Made by a program: the position numbers and the translations under genes
From: Cycas panzhihuaensis
Lineage: Eukaryota; Cycadophyta
Direction: 5' to 3'
NCBI GenBank assembly: GCA_023213395.1
Contig: CM041465.1
Coordinates: 18,848,001 to 18,912,000 of the forward strand
Length of the DNA: 64,000 nt
The notes under the pieces: model-generated
The model's input: the letters and a program-made list of their open reading frames with translations, nothing else
Database searches by the model: none
Told to the model about the DNA's origin: nothing
Shown here: piece after piece, positions 1 through 12,219 of the stretch
How the letters are laid out: each line of letters starts with the position of its first letter
Position numbering within the stretch: position 1 is the stretch's first letter

Positions 1-725
1 TGAAGAAATTGGTAAGCAGTTGTGGCTGATTTGTAGTAAATTGACTTCCAAAGATGAGATCTTCTTCCACACAAATCAAAGCTTCAAACAAATTTCTCCA
101 GTAGGTAGATCTGCTATAATATATGGCTTGTTGGGCTGAATATGCATCAAAACTTGTAAATCTGGAAAAAGAACTTGAAAAAATAGTAGATCTGAAGTAA
201 ATATTACAGATATGAAAGAAAACTTAAATAAATATTATAGATCTAAAGTAAATATTACAGATCTGAAATAAATAAGCCAAAAAATAACGAAATATTTAAT
301 GAAAAAAGTAGATCTGAAGAAAACTTTGAATAAGTATTGCTTGCAGTTGTACTCCTGCACAAATCTAAAAGAAGTATTGGATAAATAGATAAAATATGCT
401 TGAAAAATGTCAAATATTTAATAGAAATATATAAAACTTGTTGATAAAACCTCTTGTAGAGTGATAAAACTTGATATTTGTTATTTGTAGCTATGCACCT
501 ACATAAATTTAAAAAAAAAATTGAAATATATTTGTTATATCACAAGTATAGATCAAGAATAAGTAGATCTCTAATAAAAAATACAAGAAAATTTCTAATA
601 AACTTTGCAGAAAATGAATATAACCAATCTTTGCTTACTTATGAGTAAATCTGCTGCAGATGTCAATAAATCTTCCTTCTTCTAAAAAAACCTTCAAATG
701 GAGATGTAACAACCCAACAATCTCT
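1..725 (-). other. Leader of a minus-strand copia element with degenerate AGATCTGAA repeats
   Basis: This AT-rich stretch lies just downstream, in minus orientation, of the primer site at 726-737, so it should be the untranslated leader of a copia element that runs off the left edge. It has no open frame. Between about 100 and 330 the words GTAGATCTGAA, TATTACAGATCTGAAA and TATTATAGATCTAAAG recur at irregular spacing of roughly 35-45 bases, an imperfect tandem-like array. The assignment rests only on the adjacent primer site and LTR. Confidence 0.4.
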
Positions 726-737
726 GCTCTAATACCA
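726..737 (-). other. Primer binding site (tRNA-iMet type) of a minus-strand copia element
   Basis: Read on the minus strand the sequence is TGGTATTAGAGC, one base different from the usual plant copia site TGGTATCAGAGC, which pairs with the 3' end of initiator methionine tRNA. It follows directly on an LTR-like sequence at 740-1150, which fixes the orientation of the element. Confidence 0.65.
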
Positions 738-739
738 AA

Positions 740-1150
740 CTAAGGAAAACAAATTATGGAGAACATGGTAGAATATAAACAAATAATCATAAATCAATAC
801 ATCATTGTTGCATAAATACAAGAGCTTTTGTATTCAATCCATTATTGTGAAGAGAGTATTACAAATATCCAAAATGAAGGTGGTGTCTCAAGACACCAGG
901 GTTTCACAACCCTTACAATATATAGTTTGGGGGAGGAGGGAAACTCCTCAACCCCTAAAATTTAAATAATAATAAAATAATAACTTAACTTAAATAAACT
1001 TAAATCAAATGAACTTAAATCAAATCAACCTTAACTTATACTTACCTACATATATGAGCACTCACATGTGTAAATTGATGAGAGTGAGGTATGCACTCCT
1101 GGTTGGAAGGTTGGAGTGGGGTGATGAGAATTAACCCCAATAATCAATAT
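740..1150 (-). repeat. Probable 5' LTR of a minus-strand copia element
   Basis: In minus orientation this sequence ends immediately before the primer site, carries a TATA-like word (CTATATATTG, near 915-930) and has a copia-like 3' part. I cannot fix the outer boundary because no second copy lies in the window. The limit near 1150 is a guess. The small minus-strand ORF at 1046-1279 has no recognisable domain and I do not take it as a gene. Confidence 0.4.
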
Positions 1151-2999
1151 ATATAAAATAGGTAGTAGGCCTACATCAATTGATATGCAACAAATTTGAA
1201 GGTATATTATTTGGACACCATTATATACGATATGTTTAGTTGTTAAAGAAGGTATGTTGATGGTATTTATATGACACATAATGAAAATTTAATGGCATAA
1301 ATAAGGGTATATTGAGGGTTTGATATAATATGAAAGGTATATATTTTATTAGTTAGCTAGGTACTATGATTTGATGAAAAGTAAAATAGGTTAAGGTTTA
1401 AATAAATGATGACAAAAAATAACAAAAATTTAATAAGTTTTATAAACTCCAATTATCAAAATGGTGAAATTCTATTTGAGAAAATGGATCCCATTCTATG
1501 TATATATCCAAAAACTTGTTTTGGGCTATTTCTTCCTTTTTTGGCCTATTTTGTTTTGTGTATAGTTTCATGATATAAGAGTTTAATTAAGTAGTAAGAG
1601 ATTATGACATGGCCTATATGATTCACTATCCATTATGACCATCCACACTATTATGAAGAACTATCATGACTAGTATGATTTAGTCTATATACTATGAATG
1701 TTATCTCACCATCTATGATGGTTTATAGTCGCAACTAATCTATACACCCTCTACTTAGAGGTTCAATCCATGGAGTCCAGAGATTTATCTATTTGTATGC
1801 CTTATACTTATGTTTGAGTTTGTGAAGCTTTCCTTGGAAATCAATTTACATCGACATGATTTGTTATTCCTTAATCCATGTGTCATGTCTATATTATGCC
1901 ATTCCCATCTCTTGTTTTACCCAAGAATATGAATCCATCTATTAAGATATAGCTTACTCATGGAGGAGGTTTATGTGAGTCATCTTCTACCATTAGCTCT
2001 CCATTCATAGTTATGTTAGTTGATCCACCATTGAAGTGTTAAAGCACCATTATCATCATCTCTAACAATTACCAAACCATGAAATGTTCACATGTTTTCA
2101 TCATGAAGAATTAAGTTAGAATATATCCATCTACCATAGATTAATGTAGGAAAATCTATTGATTGAAAATCACCCCTACACAAATCCTAAACTTCATAGA
2201 ATTTTATTTTTTACAAAATTTTTAATAAATTTAATTAGATTAAAATATTTTATGAAGTCCACCCATTAGCCTAGACATAACTCATTTTCTTAAGGAATGC
2301 TTGATTTTTTATGACATACCATCACTCTTTTGAGCATAACTTTTCAACTAAGAGTTTGTTTTTCAAATTGTTAATTATATTGAAAGAAAATTTTGAGATG
2401 ATTAAAACTAGCAATTATAAAGAATATTTTAGAGATCAAAAGTTAGAAAATTTGGTGGGTAAAGTTAAGAAAAGTGGTTTTGACTTCATAAAAGATGCAT
2501 TTTTTTAGTTTTCATATATGTTTTGGTATGTTTTAATGTTTTTAAAGGCTCTTGAGATTATGATGATAAGATTAATGATAAATGATGAAAGAAAAAGTAA
2601 GTTTTATTTAAATTTGAATATCTAAAGGCTTAGTTATGATAGTTTAAGTCTCAAAACTAATAAAAGATTCATCATGTGGGATATATTTGATAAAAAATTA
2701 TTGTGAGTATCTTAATATATATATTAGACATGATGAAAATCCCCCTTAGTATTAAATACATCTAATGAAATAACTATAAAACTAATTAAATATCATGATC
2801 ACTTAATTTATTACACACATTGATGATACCACTTGATATTTATTAATGAAAGGTCCAATTATTATTTATAATTATTTGTTAGATAGTCGATAAGATGATG
2901 TTTATTTACCCACTTATTTATGAGACATGGATAAAAAGTCTTAAATATTTATTTACTTGGCATCAAAATTAGTTATTCAGGAGTCTAGATAATATCATA
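1151..2999. other. AT-rich stretch without recognisable genes
   Basis: I see no domain, LTR end or RNA gene here. A 65-codon plus-strand ORF at 2311-2508 is Lys/Phe-rich with no motif and is probably chance. The stretch near 2330-2400 vaguely resembles part of the G leader (7665-7730), both having TAACTTTT followed by TTTTTCAAA, so it may be old retrotransposon leader. Confidence 0.3.
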
Positions 3000-3327
3000 T
3001 GTTAGTATGGTAACTAAGGCTAAGACACTTGATTAATGTTAAATATGGTTTAGTTAATGTTAAGTGAAAAGGTACAAATATTTTAGAGTATCACAACCAT
3101 TCAAGTTAGACGTACCATTTGGGGGATGTTAAATAATCTTGGAGTCCAGTGTAAATTCATCAAAGTATCAACGATGTGATCTAATGATCCTTTATGGTGG
3201 GTTTTTTCCTAAAAGGGTTTCCCATATAAATTATTTTGTATTATGTACTTATGCTCATTATTGTTTCTTATTATGTATGATCAAGATCCTCTAGTTCAAA
3301 ATACATGTATGTTTTCATGTTCCTTCA
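3000..3327 (+). repeat. 5' LTR of copia D/H
   Basis: It begins with TGTTAGTATGGTAACT, matching the E LTR start TGTTAACATGGCAATT, and ends with CA three bases before a primer site. The best conserved part is GGTGGGTTTTTTCCTAAAAG, seen as GTGGATTTTTTCTCGAAAAG in E. A purine-rich word plus TGTTAAATAATC at 3120-3137 mimics a second LTR start but lies inside this LTR. The LTR is old and strongly diverged from that of E. Confidence 0.6.
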
Positions 3328-3329
3328 TA

Positions 3330-3341
3330 TGGCATTAAAGC
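3330..3341 (+). other. Primer binding site of copia D/H
   Basis: TGGCATTAAAGC is a decayed form of the tRNA-iMet site TGGTATCAGAGC. It lies directly after the LTR and about 1.35 kb before gag, the same distance as in element E. Confidence 0.55.
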
Positions 3342-4676
3342 TAATGGAATATATAACTCAGGTAAGGTTGGGTGGATGTGATAAGATTAAAGGCTATCTA
3401 GTAATGCTAGTAGAGCCCTATTTTATCGATTTTTAATCTTCTCTAATAACTAGAGGAGTGACATTATGGTGTAATGGTGTTTGAAGATATCAGTTTCACC
3501 TATCAATAAGAATTTCTTTATTATTTAAGGTCTAAAATCAATATTAGATATACTTCAGACCATGTTGGGTTTACATGAAAGCTATCTAGAGTTTGTTGGG
3601 CATGTTGGGCACTCTATATACCTATTGGACCTAAGTTGATGGTGATTTAGTAGTGTTGAGCTATGTTGGGAATGATCAAAGAATATTAGGCACTATTTAG
3701 AGCCCCTTTAACATAATTAGGAATAAGATTTAGAACTTGAACATAGAAAAAGATCAAAACACCAATTGTGAGCATAATATAATCCTCTAAGGATGTTTTC
3801 AACTCATATCAAGATGTGGAGTAGTAATTAAATACTATAAAGATCATTTCTTATGTTTGTAGAAGGTGTTGGCTTAATTCTATTAGTAGATATCCTTAGA
3901 GGTGACTTCCTCACTCATTAGAATGCCCAATGACTTGGTAACAATAATAAATTTATGTGTTTATGTGATTAAGAAGTGTGTGCATAGTCCTTTTAGCCAT
4001 AGTAGGCTTGTATGTATGATTTGAAGCTTGTGAAGTCTAGGTGGAAGGACACACTACTCACAAAGATGCTACCTTTTATGGAGCCTCCATTTGATGATAA
4101 TCAAAATGGAAATTATAAAGTAAGGTAAGAAACCATACTAATAAGAAAATATATTTGTGATTTAACTTTTTAATACTTCTTATAAAATTCACATTGTTTT
4201 ATAAAGATGCATGGGTGAAAAAGGAGGTAACTACCCACAATTAGGCATATTCTTTGATTCCTTCTTAAATTTTTTATATATTTGAAGTTTTCTAGAGGGA
4301 AACAACATTGCACCTATTTTCATTTATCATTTCAACTTGTTTTCATCATTTCAAGACAAAAAAAATTGCATATGAATTCTTGGTCACTTAGATTTATCAA
4401 GTTAATACCTATATTGTTATTTTTCTTCTCATTTTGAGGTAAATTTTGTGTCTTTTAAAGCATGTTTTGGTAGCCTATCAATGGTTGCTATAAAAATATT
4501 AAAGCCTAGAGCTTGTATGACATTAATATTATGTGAAATCAAATATTAAAACCATTACTATCACTTTTTTGGTATATTTGTCAGGGAACAAAGAATAAGT
4601 AGTGTATTAGGCATTATTTGTATGACTAAAAGTTAAGTATGATGAAAACAACTCATTTGTGAGCTCATTTCTCAAG
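3342..4676 (+). other. Untranslated leader of copia D/H
   Basis: About 1.3 kb without an open frame lies between the primer site and the gag start. Element E has a leader of the same length at 23832-25159. I see no other feature in it. Confidence 0.55.
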
Positions 4677-5870
4677 ATGGATAGGATGTTACCTCAAGTC
4701 ATCTTTAATGAAAATAATTTTAATGAGTGGAAGGTTAACATGGAGTTGGTTTTAATGGTAAATTAGCTTTGGGGGATCATGAAAGATGAGTGTATTGCTA
4801 TTCTAAATGTGAAGGAGTAAACTCATCAAGAGGAGAAGCAATTTATAGCTATTAGGCTATTAAAATAGTCTTTGGAACCTTATTAGAGAGCTATAGTCCA
4901 CAACCTCTATAAACCAAATGAAATTTGGATAAAATTATGTGAGACGTTTGAAAAGAAAAAGATAAATCATGATGTTACCTTAATGATGGAGCTTTCTGAT
5001 GTGATGGTGGAAGATAAGCGTAACATAAGCACCTGCCTAAATAAAATAACTAATTTGAAGAAGAAATTAGAAGAGATTAAATCAAGCTCAATTAATGATG
5101 CATTATTATTTGCATTAGTTATGGTGAAACTACTAGTTATATTTAGAACCTTTTAGACCATCTACACAAGAGATGAAGTAATAGAGGGTGAATCATTTAA
5201 GAAGTTGAAGGGTCTCATTCTAGCTGAGGGTAGTAAGTTGAAGCACCATGTCTTACTCAATGGTTTCAAATCAAATCAAGCCTTAGTCATGAAGGCATGG
5301 AGGAGTGATGAAATTTAGGAAGGGAAGTCCACATAAAAATTAGGAGAGATTTCTTAGGATAAGAAGAAGTTTATTAGAAAATGTAATTATTGCAAGAAGG
5401 ATGACCATAAAATGAAGAACTATTGGTTCAAAAGATGGCATAAATATAAAGTCTATAAGGATAAGAAAGGAAAGGGTGTTGTAGCTTACTATAAAAAAGT
5501 AATAGCTTTTCTATCCAACTCAAATCAAATATACTATTAGATTTTGGATTTAAGATAATATAAACACATTTCATTTTAGGATTATAACTTTGATGCATGA
5601 AATTCTAGTTTTAGTAAAGCTAGCATCATTCTTGGAGACACGATCATATTACCTATTGAAGGTGTTAGCATTAATTCTCTTATAGAAGAAAAAATTAAGT
5701 GTGTGTATTATACACCCAAGATGAAGATAAACCTTTTGTTAGCTTGAGAGACCTACAAGCAAGGTATAAAGGTTAAACTCCACAAAGATATAGCCCAAAT
5801 TAAGGATTCTAATAAAAATTTATCTATCACCACTATTAGAAAAGTAAGGGATGATTTTTGGGTGTTGAAA
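4677..5870 (+). pseudogene. gag: Copia gag and start of pol (protease region), element D/H, decayed
   Basis: The frame opens at ATG 4677 with a copia Gag start (FNENNFNEWKVNMELVL) and continues, through stops, across the UBN2-type Gag region (WIKLCETFEKKKI; ALLFALVMVKL) to a zinc knuckle near 5383-5430. The knuckle reads CNYCKKDDHKMKNYW, so the usual last Cys is Tyr, as in element E. The protease region follows (WILDLR for the usual W-x-LDSGA), then a pre-integrase stretch ending at VRDDFWVLKH near 5865. Gag would package the element RNA and protease would cut the polyprotein. Many TAG and TAA stops make it non-functional. Homology to E ends abruptly at about 5870 and resumes in the piece at 48100. 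Confidence 0.75.
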
Positions 5871-6127
5871 CACATGTGAATAGGAGGTAGGTCACATGCG
5901 ATAGACTCAATGATAAAATACTAAGGTATGGAGATCAAATATGTGGGGAAAGGCAAGCTAAAATCCCTATTCAAGGCATCTTTGCATCTCTTAGATGTGA
6001 ATGTAGGGAAACATTATGTGTTAAGTAATTGAAACAAAGAATAAACTAGGGAAACTTAAATATGTGTACATGAATAGTCATATCATCTTAGTTGTGGTGG
6101 GGTCTATGACAAATTAGGGGGTTAGCA
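5871..6127. other. Unassigned flank, left part of the block inserted in D/H
   Basis: Homology to copia E stops at about 5870. From here to element G there is no recognisable domain. Together with 9789-11816 and 47789-48099 it would form an unidentified element or insertion of about 2.6 kb that received G and F. TAGCA at 6123-6127 is the left target duplication of G. Confidence 0.4.
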
Positions 6128-6452
6128 TGTTAGTAATAATGTTTATTATTTTATTAAAAATGTGCATAAAGTTATCTTGGGACCTCACAAGCTATCATTA
6201 GCCGCCAATAGCCCCCAATAGCTATTAGGTTTGTATTTTAAATTATTATTTTGAATGTTAAAAGAGTTGGTAGTTGTGGATTCCCTCTTAACCTCCCAAC
6301 CATAAATAAGTGGCATTTTCCCCAAAGGTATTTATCAACACTATTATTATGCCAAAATTTTGTTATAATGAATACCTAATATTGATCTTTATATTACATT
6401 CTTTTGCAAATATAGAATAAATCTTATTTTGATCTGCTCCCCATTTACTTCA
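6128..6452 (+). repeat. 5' LTR of element G
   Basis: It starts TGTTAGTAATAATGTTTATT and ends ACTTCA. It aligns along its whole length with 9466-9783, sharing for example CTTGGGACCTCACAAG and CATAAATAAGTGGCATTTT. The 5' copy has about eight extra bases at its start compared with the 3' copy. Confidence 0.85.
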
Positions 6453-6454
6453 TT

Positions 6455-6466
6455 TAGTATAAGAGC
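6455..6466 (+). other. Primer binding site of element G
   Basis: TAGTATAAGAGC matches the iMet-type site TGGTATCAGAGC at 10 of 12 positions and lies two bases after the LTR. Confidence 0.65.
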
Positions 6467-8750
6467 TTCTTGGGTTGGCTACATTTGTCATCAAAGCAAA
6501 TATTTATTGATTTGAAGTGGAGATTTATCAAAAACTACTCACAATAAGTATTATTTAAATTTTTATTTAATTTTATAAAGTTTATTAATAGGTTTTTATA
6601 TTATTTTATTAAATATTTAATTATTTTGATTCATATGCTCAATAGAATCTATATTTTCTTAGATATATGTAGCAATAGTTGGAATAATTAGCGCAACATT
6701 TGTTTGAAGCCATTACATTGATGTTTTATTTAATATTTTATAAGATTTTAATAGTTTTCTTACTATTTTTTGAGATTTTTAAAATAAATTTAGACTTCAT
6801 TTGGATGGTGCACTCTCCACAGTGATCCAAACCATATTAAGTAACCATTCATTTGGAAGCTCTATGAGTTAGATCTATTCTCAAAAGGATAGTTTCAAAT
6901 TTCATCACTCCTACAGTGAAAAATTACCTCTGGAAGCACTCTCTCTCCCACTGTCTCCTCAAACCGCAGGTTATTTATGTAAAATCATCCATTCTCTATT
7001 TGTAGTTATTAGAATCATATGAAATTTAAACTACACATCTACATTAGGAATCTTCAACTACCTCTAAAATTTTGTCTTGATTCGTTGCTTCTATGAGCTG
7101 AATAACCCCTCTGAGCAATTTTAACCGTATACTAAAGTTTTATTTGAAACTCTCTCATTTGACCACCATTCTTCATAAAATTTTAGAGGTTTTCTAACTT
7201 GATCTTACACCTCTGTCTCTAAAAATTTATGTAGATTTGATCAATATCCATGGAGTTCTAAGTGATAGAAGTTTTGGTCTATATGAAGACCTACGCATTC
7301 CATAAGTCTTTTTTAATTTTTTTAAATCACTTTTATTTATTATAAAGTTCTAAAGTTTAGTGAAATTTAATTAAATTTAATATTATTTAAGTTATAATCC
7401 TATTTAACCCTTAACCATGGTCATATTTGCCCCCATATGACCTTTACCTTTGATTTTTTAAGCCCATATTCTAAATTTTATAAGTTATGTTTAATTAATT
7501 TGGTTTTTAAAAGGTTTAATTACTTTTCATAATCTTTGGGATCTGCTAGTCCCCTTCGTAGGCTAGTGGCTGGTCCTATTCACCCTTCAGGTGACTAAGG
7601 GCCTCATTGAAAGGGTCTTAACCCCCTAATTAAAAATTTTTTCCATAAGAAGTCTTTACTATTTTTCTTATAACTTTTGATCCAGGAATTCATTTTTCAA
7701 ACAATTGGATTCGTTGGAAAGCTAACTCACTAATCTATGTACTAAAGTATTTCTATTATGATTTGAAGCTATTTTATAGGAGTTTAAGGCTTCTAAGGTC
7801 AACTCTTCTATTTGACCCAAGTTTGAGGTCTTTCTCACTATTTTGAGCTATTATTTTTCAATTCTATCTAAATATATTTACATCATATTGAGACACTAAT
7901 CAATATTTGATTGATTTCACTTAATTTTTTGAGGCTCACATATGATTTTTTATAGTTTTTTAGTGAAATTTGGCCTCTTGAAGGAGAAGAAGATATTAGG
8001 ATGTCATTTCATATACAAGAGCTTTCTAAGCCCTACTTCATTTTATTTTAAAATCTTTAATTCATTTTCTAGCTCATTTATTTTATTTTAAAGCTCAATG
8101 TTAGCTTATTTTTTCTCATTTAAGGGTCAATCTGCTTCATTATTAAAGCATATCTCAAAGGTCACTTAAGGTTATTTATTGCATCTTAAAGGCTCACTTA
8201 TATTGTTTAGTTTATTTATTTTATTTTAAAGCTTAATTTAGCTCTTTTTTCTCACTTAAAAGTTACTTTTACTTCATTAGTAAAGCATTTTCTAAAGTTG
8301 ATTTAAGGCCATCTTTATTGCACTTAAAAACTCAAATAAAGTGCATCTTATTTTATTTTTAAAAGGCTAATTCAAAAGCTATCTTATTTTCTTTTCATTT
8401 AATACTACTTTGGAGTTTATTTGTATCACTTTGAAAGCTTATTGGTTTTATATTCATTTCATTTAAAAAGGGTTTATTTATCTTACATTTATTTCATTTA
8501 AAGAGATTCATTTTATTTTATTTTCAAAGTTTCTTTTATCTATTAAGAAGGAATCTTATTGGTATCAATTGTAAAGATTAATTATCTCATATTTATTTCT
8601 TTTGGAAAGAGTTTTATTACATTTCAATTTTAAATTATTTTTTATTTGATGTTAAAAGGAATCTTATTTGATTAATAAGACTATATAAAGAATTTATTTT
8701 TACATATAAATATGTATTTTATTTGGATTATGTATTAAAGTTTTTTCATA
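6467..8750 (+). other. Long non-coding leader of element G
   Basis: There are 2.3 kb without a meaningful frame between the primer site and gag. It contains the words ATAACTTTTGATCCAGGAAT and TCGTTGGAAAGCTAA (about 7667-7725), which I recognise as common in leaders of plant LTR elements. The part from 8040 to 8690 is a run of variants of TTATTTTATTTTAAAGCTCA, a loose low-complexity repeat. Confidence 0.5.
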
Positions 8751-9160
8751 ATGGTAATAAATCTTGATGATATGCTTTTACCTATGTTTGATGGAGCAAA
8801 TTTTCTACTTTGGAGAAAAATGATAAAATCATATTTTATTACTAAAAATCTTTGAAATTTTATGAAGGATGGTTATAATGACGTAAGTGACAATGCTACC
8901 TTAGAAGAGGAATAAAACTTTAAAGAAAAATATAAAAAAAGACAAGGAATCATTAACGTTAATATTTTGTGCATTAGATGACTACACATTTTCTAGCACA
9001 AGTGAGATGACCACATCAAAGAATGCATGGGATACTTTGGAATTAATCTATGTGAGATCCACAACTATTAAATTAAGGGAAATTAGATATGTTGATGATA
9101 TGTTACATGTAGGACATATGTCATAATAGGACAATAATATTGTGTTAGATAATGATAAGC
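8751..9160 (+). pseudogene. gag: Truncated copia gag of element G
   Basis: The frame opens at ATG 8751 with a copia Gag start (MLLPMFDGANFLLWRKMIK). After a stop and frame changes it continues with Gag-like DYTFSSTSEMTTSKNAWDTL and TIKLREIRYVDDM. No zinc knuckle, protease, integrase or RT follows. The fragment is too short and broken to make a full capsid protein. What remains is consistent with a deletion derivative of a normal copia element. Confidence 0.6.
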
Positions 9161-9296
9161 ATACCATTGACCTAAACAACTCCAACAAAGAAGATGTTTA
9201 CTTAAAAGATATGTTTGATCTTGAAATGACATACACATGCTTTAATTTTTCATTAGCAATTCGAGTTTAGGAGCCACATAAGCCTCACATTATTGA

Positions 9297-9465
9297 AGAT
9301 GCCAATATAACAAAGGCATTAATACAGGATGGTGACATGGAATGGGTCTACTACAAAGTAAAGGAACAAGTAATAGATCTTTTCCCTAAAGTCTTTCTAA
9401 AGTTTAAGTTCTATAAATTCAAGGAGAATCTTGGCATTACACATAATAAACATTATGGGGGAGAA
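9297..9465 (+). pseudogene. C-terminal remnant of copia RNase H in element G, with polypurine tract
   Basis: The translated end contains MEWVYYKVKEQVIDLFPK and KFKENLGITHNKHYGGEC. This corresponds to the end of copia pol, where families read roughly Q-VAD-IFTKPL, K-F-x-LG and a final GGEC just before the 3' LTR. It is the only part of pol left, joined to the gag remnant about 150 bases upstream. The purine tract ATGGGGGAGAA (9455-9465) immediately before the LTR would prime plus-strand DNA synthesis. Confidence 0.6.
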
Positions 9466-9783
9466 TGTAGTGTTTATTATTTTATTAAAAGTATGCATAA
9501 AGTTACCTTGGGACCTCACAAGTTATCATTAGCTGCCAACAACCTCCAATAGTCATTAAGTATATATTTTAAATCATTATTTTAAATTTTAAAAGAGTTG
9601 GTGATGGTGGATTCCCTTCTAACCTTCCGACCATAAATAAGTGGCATTTTGCCTAAAGGTGTTTATCAACACTACCATTATGCCAAAATTTTGTTACCAT
9701 GGATATCTAATATTGATTTTTTTGTTACATTCTTTTGCAAATATGGATTGAGTCTTGTTCCATTCTACTCCCCATTTATTTCA
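9466..9783 (+). repeat. 3' LTR of element G
   Basis: It starts TGTAGTGTTTATTATT after the purine tract and ends TTATTTCA. TAGCA at 9784-9788 duplicates the target. The alignment with the 5' LTR shows many substitutions and small indels, mainly transitions. Confidence 0.85.
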
Positions 9784-11816
9784 TAGCATACATATCTGCA
9801 TGCATCTAAATACTCTTTTGTTTAATAAAAATAATAAAAATCCCTAACTAAATACATAATCTCACCCCATAGGTTCAGGGACTCATAACCATATGATCCC
9901 TTCTCTCATTTGGGATTCTAATAAAAAGGAACAATGTAAGGATTAATGCTTATGAAATGAAATGCATGGGAGAAAAATAAAATATGAATACTTCTTTCTC
10001 TTTTTCTTTAGGGGATTTTTGTATTTTCTTCTCTTTTTTTTTTTGGAGAATCGAGGGTTTATCCTTTTACTTAAAATAAGGGGAGACAAAGAAAAGACTT
10101 GATAAGGAAGAAGCTAGTTTTTCTTTATTTCCTTTTTCTTTCTTTATTTTCTCTCTCTTTGGGTCTTTTATTTTTGAAGAAAAAAAGGGAATGAGGGGGT
10201 ATAGGAAAAATAAAGATCTATTTAAATTCCTTTCCACTTTTCTTTTTTTTGATAGTATGCATTGAGTAAATAGAATCAAATTTTTATTTTTCAGGGTTTG
10301 TCACCCTTTCATCCAATTCTCCCTTATAACCCCCCATGGGGGTCAAACCTAATATTTCTAATACCATAGGATAAATACCTACCAGTGAACCCTAGCACCT
10401 AACATCCTTTTCACTCATTTCTTAGATTTGTTCTAAAATCTTTCCTTTCTTCTTTTCTTTTTCTCACATACTGGAAAGAAAATGAGGCAAAAGTAAATGG
10501 GGAAAAGAGAGTATATCTAGAAATGGTGGAATCCACTCATTGGATGGTGTCTTTTCTCAATATAAGATGGTTGACACGAGGAGAAAGTATCTAATGGAGT
10601 ATATATGCCCTATTTTGTAGATCTAAAATAAATCTAGTAGTATTTCTACTTTCTAAATGTGCTTATGATGTGGAAAAAAGTATGGTAAAGACTCAAAATA
10701 AGGAAATATAAACTAAACTCAACAAGTTAGCATACCATTTATTAGTCATTGATAACGAGAGATTTTAATGAGTATATTTATGCTCTTGACCAATGGTGAG
10801 AAGACAACTTGATCTCCTTCCTCCCTACAATAAAATGAGTGGTGTTTCCATAAGGAAATCACTAGCAAAGAGCACAAGGAAACATACATAATATCTCTAG
10901 TAAGTAATATAGCCAAAAGTATGCCAAAGAGATATCCAAATTAAATAGTAGAAATTGAGTGGTAGGATCCTTAATTTGGCCTAATGCCCCCCTAATATGT
11001 AGGCTTGCTAAGTAATATTTGGGTGCTACCTCCCTTTGTAACATCCTCTTTGAACCTCTAATGAGATGAATAAGAAGTAGGCTAAAGAAGGAGAATGTAA
11101 TACTATGCAATAATTAACATACTAAATAAAGTAAAATAAGATGAAAATAAGTAGTAATGCATATGGAACAAATTACCAAAGGGAAAAAGGAGGAAGTTTA
11201 CCTCTTCCTTAAATGGTGGAGGTGGCCAATAGCTAAAAATCCCCACTATAAGTCTCTCTCTTACTAGTGGAAGTATGTATCTCTAAGGATGCAATCACAA
11301 GTGGTGTGTTAGGACCAATAATGTAAAATTCTCATGGAATTTTTGTAGTATAATAATGTGGTGTTATGTCTCAACTTGATCTCCTCCTCACAATAAAAAA
11401 TTTGGGAAGAGTTCTAGAAGAAGGCAAGGAAGGTGGTTTTCATCCCACAATATAGGAGAAAACCATGGTATAAATTCATGGATTTGTACTAAAACCACAT
11501 GGAAGAAATTAAATTTAGATGTCATTTAGCTTTTTGGTCCACCTAAATTTAACACGCACTAACCTAGAGATGACATAGGCAACCTAGGACTATCAAAAGA
11601 GTATTAATAAGCCAATAATCATCAATAAGTCAAATCTAGATTGGTGACAATTATACTACAAATACATTTATGGCATAATAAAATACTTTACGGTACCATT
11701 ATTGTAAGCAAAATAGGTAGAAGTTTGGAAGTTAACTCAAATTTTTAGTAAAAAACTCATGAAAATAAACCAAAAACTCATTAATCAAGGGACTTAGGTG
11801 TAGACACATGCAACAT
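9784..11816. other. Unassigned AT-rich stretch between elements G and F
   Basis: No domain or LTR pair is seen. From 9980 to 10260 it is strongly pyrimidine/purine biased (long T/C runs alternating with GGAAAA-type runs). The minus-strand ORFs at 10067-10279 and 10862-11110 fall in biased sequence and show no motif. The last five bases, AACAT at 11812-11816, are repeated after the 3' LTR of F. Confidence 0.35.
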
Positions 11817-12219
11817 TATTAGAAATAATCTTTATTTAAATGTAATTCTATCTTTATAAAATCATAATTATAATGTATTTAATTATTATATACTAAAAGT
11901 TTGATGAAATGGACCATTTCCATTTCAATAAACCTTTACCTATCTTCTCGAATAATTATTCAAGAATCTATGCGTAATAGTTGGCTATGTGGTTACACAT
12001 CCCTGGTTAGGCTGGTAGAGTAGAGAGAGGATGAGATCCTCATTTTCCATCTATGTACTCTAATTTTATTATAATAATATTACCATATTTTGAGGTGGTT
12101 TTTCTTTCCCTGTAAGGGTTTTCTACTAGTCAAATATAGTGTGTATTGTCTAAAAGAGTTTATATTCAATGTACTTGATAATATACCTATGATTTATCCA
12201 CAATACCCTCTCTCCAATA
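11817..12219 (+). repeat. 5' LTR of copia F
   Basis: It begins TATTAGAAATAATCTT (the 3' copy has TGTTAGAAATAATC) and ends CTCTCTCCAATA directly before the primer site. Shared blocks with the 3' LTR include GAAATGGACCATTTCCATTT, itself holding the inverted repeat AAATGG/CCATTT. The initial TG has become TA. Confidence 0.85.

Larger units (their letters stand above)
6128..9783 (+). mobile_element. Copia-derived element G, non-autonomous, pol mostly deleted
   Basis: A complete LTR element of 3656 bp. It has LTRs of about 320 bp that begin with TG and end with CA, flanked by the direct repeat TAGCA (6123-6127 and 9784-9788). An iMet-type primer site follows the 5' LTR and a purine tract precedes the 3' LTR. 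The interior holds a 2.3-kb non-coding leader, the beginning of gag and, shortly after, the last part of copia RNase H. Protease, integrase and RT are missing, so it would have needed proteins from a related element. The LTRs differ at many positions, so the insertion is old. Confidence 0.85.

Noticed and set aside
2311-2508. Small host gene of 65 codons
   Set aside because: Lys/Phe-rich, no motif, AT-rich surroundings, and no supporting promoter or homologous copy in the window.
3120-3137. Purine tract followed by TGTTAAATAATC as a separate LTR start
   Set aside because: Alignment with the E LTR shows it lies in the middle of a longer LTR that begins at 3000.
8040-8690. CRISPR-like or satellite array
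   Set aside because: The TTTATTTTAAAGCTCA words are irregular in length and spacing and drift continuously. This is AT-rich low complexity, not an array.
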